Origin: an uncultured Lachnospiraceae bacterium | GTDB taxonomy: Bacteria; Bacillota; Clostridia; Lachnospirales; Lachnospiraceae | Assembly (NCBI GenBank): GCA_951802115.1 | Contig: CATOPL010000019.1 | Span: 1 to 64,000 of the forward strand | Reading direction: 5' to 3' | DNA: 64,000 nt | Part shown: positions 62,266-64,000 of the stretch, piece after piece | Position numbering within the stretch: position 1 is the stretch's first letter | How the letters are laid out: every line of letters begins with the position of its first letter | Notes under the pieces: generated by a model | Database searches by the model: none | Told to the model about the DNA's origin: nothing | Seen by the model: only the letters and a program-made list of their open reading frames with translations | Translations under genes and position numbers: made by a program

Positions 62266-62862
62266 ATGGAAATGTGGAATCCGGCGGATATTTTCGGAAT
62301 CGTATTTCTTGGATATGGGATTTTGGACGGATACCGAAAAGGACTTTTGAAAAAGGGAATATCTCTGGCGGCAACTGTCGGCACGCTTGTGGTGGTATAT
62401 ATGGCTTCTCCATATGTGGCGCAGTTTATAGAAGGAATTCTTCCGGGGGTGCTGTCTCTGGAACAGATCACAGGAACAGACAGTGAAATTTATCAGATAC
62501 TGATTCTTAGCGGTTTTGGTGAACTGGCAGAAAGCTATGTATATTCGTTTGTATCAAGAGTCCTGGCAGCGGTTGTGACTTTTGCAGTGGTCCGGATTCT
62601 CCTGATGACACTTACCATGTCTTTGAACGTTCTGGTAAAGGTTCCGGGGCTCAGCCTTTTAAACCGGCTGCTGGGAGCAGCTCTTGGACTGGCGCAGCAG
62701 CTGTTGCTTATATGGATATTTTTTCTTGTGGTATCTATCTTCGGTCATACGGGATGGGGGGAAGTTCTTTTCCGGATGATACAGGAAAGCATGCTGCTCG
62801 GATATCTGTATGAAAATAATCTGCTTTTGCTGCTGGGGATCCTGTTGATCCTTGGAGTATAA
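62266..62862 (+). CDS. CvpA-family membrane protein
   Basis: 198-residue CvpA/colicin V production-family protein with four to five membrane spans. DIFGIVFLGYGILDGYRKGLLKK at the N-terminus is the family signature, and the tail VPGLSLLNRLLGAALGLAQQLLLIW follows the same pattern. The role in clostridia is not defined; in other bacteria CvpA affects envelope stress and purine-related phenotypes. The ATG follows AGGAGGATACTG. It is the third gene of the LysM-DUF5711-CvpA unit. Confidence 0.85.
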   Translation: MEMWNPADIFGIVFLGYGILDGYRKGLLKKGISLAATVGTLVVVYMASPYVAQFIEGILPGVLSLEQITGTDSEIYQILILSGFGELAESYVYSFVSRVLAAVVTFAVVRILLMTLTMSLNVLVKVPGLSLLNRLLGAALGLAQQLLLIWIFFLVVSIFGHTGWGEVLFRMIQESMLLGYLYENNLLLLLGILLILGV

Positions 62863-62890
62863 AAATTATAGAAAAAAACAAAAAAGATAC

Positions 62891-62919
62891 TTGACATCGA
62901 AAAAACTCTGTAGTAGAAT
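62891..62919 (+). promoter_or_regulatory. Promoter of the tRNA-Gly pair
   Basis: TTGACA (62891-62896), a 17-bp spacer and TAGAAT (62914-62919), 66 bases before the first tRNA. Confidence 0.8.
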
Positions 62920-62984
62920 AACCATTGTTGCAAAGCCAAACCGGTTCTGCAGACAGAAAACAACCCGAAAGGGTTTTTATATAC

Positions 62985-63055
62985 GCGGGTGTAGTTCAAT
63001 GGTAGAACACCAGCCTTCCAAGCTGGATACGTGGGTTCGATTCCCATCACCCGCT
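62985..63055 (+). tRNA. tRNA-Gly (anticodon TCC)
   Basis: The acceptor stem GCGGGTG/CACCCGC, anticodon loop CTTCCAA between CCAGC and GCTGG, and T-arm GTGGGTTCGATTCCCAT are complete. Discriminator T; CCA is not encoded. Confidence 0.95.
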
Positions 63056-63080
63056 TTACCCGAAAGGGTTTTACATATAT

Positions 63081-63152
63081 GCACGAGTGGCTCAGTGGTG
63101 GAGTATCGCCTTGCCAAGGCGAGGGTCGCGGGTTCGAATCCCGTCTCGTGCT
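63081..63152 (+). tRNA. tRNA-Gly (anticodon GCC)
   Basis: The acceptor stem GCACGAG/CTCGTGC, anticodon loop with GCC between CGCCT-type and AGGCG arms, and T-arm GCGGGTTCGAATCCCGT are complete. Discriminator T; CCA is not encoded. Co-transcribed with the TCC tRNA 25 bases upstream. Confidence 0.95.
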
Positions 63153-63166
63153 TTTCTAAACGGATG

Positions 63167-63201
63167 CGGAAGCGTTGAATTTACAAGCGCTTCCGTTTTT
63201 T
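63167..63201 (+). terminator. Terminator of the tRNA-Gly operon
   Basis: CGGAAGCG (63167-63174) pairs with CGCTTCCG (63188-63195), followed by TTTTTT. Confidence 0.93.
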
Positions 63202-63241
63202 GCTATATCAGAATATATATCTTTGCTTCGACAAAACGGCA

Positions 63242-63269
63242 TTGCAATCTGCCCCGGTTATGGTAGAAT
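63242..63269 (+). promoter_or_regulatory. Candidate promoter of the radical SAM gene
   Basis: TTGCAA (63242-63247), a 16-bp spacer and TAGAAT (63264-63269). Confidence 0.5.
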
Positions 63270-63291
63270 AGGTACGTGGAAGGGATGGCAT

Positions 63292-64000
63292 ATGAAAATT
63301 ATACTGGCAGCGGTAAATGCGAAATTTATTCATTCAAATCTTGCTGTGTACAGTTTGAAAGCGGCGGCAGGCGTCTGTGAAGAGCGGATTGAGATTGGGG
63401 AATATACGATTAATCAGCAGACAGATGAGATATTAAAAGATTTGTATAAGAAGCAGCCGGATATGGTTGCTTTTTCCTGCTATATATGGAACAGGCGCGT
63501 TATCGAAGAGCTGATGAGAGAACTTCCGAAAATACTTCCGGGCGTCTGTCTGTGGGCAGGGGGACCGGAAGTGTCTTTTGATGCATCTGGATTTCTGAAA
63601 GAGCATCCGGAGGCGACCGGCGTCATGCGGGGAGAGGGCGAGATAACTTTTTCGAAACTGGCTGCATATTATATCCAGGGAAAAGGTGCACTGTCTGATA
63701 TTCCGGGGCTTACCTTCCGCGACCAGGAAGGTGAAATCTGCCAAACGGAAGAAGTGGAAATGGCAGACATGGACAAACTTCCTTTTGCTTTTCAAAATAC
63801 AGACGGATTTCAAAACAGAATTCTGTATTATGAATCGAGCCGCGGCTGTGCATTTCGTTGCAGCTATTGCCTTTCATCGGTTGAAAAACGGGTGCGCTAC
63901 CGAAGTCTTGCCCTGGTAAAAAAGGATCTGCAAGAATTTCTAAAATCCGGTGTTCCCCAGGTGAAATTTGTAGACCGCACTTTCAACCTTGATCCGGAAC
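63292..64000 (+). CDS. B12-binding radical SAM protein, 3' end outside window
   Basis: 236 codons are visible and the frame is open to the window end. The N-terminal ~150 residues form a cobalamin-binding-like Rossmann domain (KIILAAVNAKFIHSNLAVYSL; VAFSCYIWN; AGGPEVSFD; GEGEITF). The radical SAM cluster motif CxxxCxxC follows as SRGCAFRCSYC (~residue 183). This matches the family commonly annotated B12-binding domain-containing radical SAM protein with DUF4080; the reaction is unknown. The ATG at 63292 has GGAAGGGA upstream. Confidence 0.88.
   Translation, partial: MKIILAAVNAKFIHSNLAVYSLKAAAGVCEERIEIGEYTINQQTDEILKDLYKKQPDMVAFSCYIWNRRVIEELMRELPKILPGVCLWAGGPEVSFDASGFLKEHPEATGVMRGEGEITFSKLAAYYIQGKGALSDIPGLTFRDQEGEICQTEEVEMADMDKLPFAFQNTDGFQNRILYYESSRGCAFRCSYCLSSVEKRVRYRSLALVKKDLQEFLKSGVPQVKFVDRTFNLDPE

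Overview
The window looks like a chromosomal segment of an anaerobic, endospore-forming Lachnospiraceae-type member of the Bacillota (Clostridia), close to gut genera such as Blautia or Mediterraneibacter. The evidence is the gene order pgm-mazG-hup-rqcP-yabP-yabQ-divIC-spoIIE-tilS-hpt-ftsH, other sporulation genes (cotS-like, spmB, bofA), a large SRP RNA with a Bacillus-type Alu region, strong AGGAGG ribosome sites, TTG and GTG starts, and families I know mainly from Lachnospiraceae (JAB-like/LysM, DUF5711, DUF5702 and FHA proteins in a Tad locus). Species cannot be named from sequence alone. No prophage, CRISPR array or transposase gene was found.

Layout. 1-3.0 kb: 3' part of a very long Ala/Glu-rich coiled-coil surface protein. 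3.2-13.8 kb: housekeeping, division and sporulation block from a CotS-like gene to ftsH. 14.0-20.3 kb: metabolism (GH13 glucan hydrolase, AzlCD exporter, FGGY sugar kinase, HAD phosphatase). 20.2-31.7 kb: mixed singletons on both strands (threonine aldolase with a triple palindrome upstream, spmB with a sigma-E-like promoter, an OLD-type ATPase with a Cys cluster, a MarR regulator overlapping a DUF885 peptidase, metG, cutC, a YitT-like protein, a NERD protein). 32.0-34.8 kb: KtrAB potassium uptake, then yaaL and bofA in divergent orientation. 34.8-43.4 kb: one ten-gene Tad/Flp-type secretion locus ending in an FHA protein. 43.5-46.2 kb: tatD, rsmA, a small hypothetical gene and the tRNA deaminase gene. 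46.2-51.8 kb: SRP RNA, pfkA, dnaX, ybaB, recR, galM. 51.9-59.5 kb (minus): a YtfQRT-YjfF-type sugar ABC transporter and a YesMN-type two-component system next to it. 59.7-62.9 kb: JAB-like/LysM protein, DUF5711-like protein, CvpA. 63.0-64.0 kb: two tRNA-Gly genes and the start of a B12-binding radical SAM gene cut by the window edge.

How genes work together. The sporulation genes carry readable stage-specific promoters: Spo0A-type for spoIIE (a Spo0A box and a 21-bp spacer) and sigma-E-like for spmB, bofA and probably yabP. The sugar ABC operon, its adjacent sensor/regulator pair and the convergent galM form a likely galactose or galactofuranose uptake unit. The Tad locus holds its ATPase, two platform proteins, a tiny Flp pilin, three pseudopilin-like proteins, a prepilin peptidase and an FHA protein, behind one strong promoter followed by a perfect 14-bp palindrome. 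It is the best candidate for a less-described system here.
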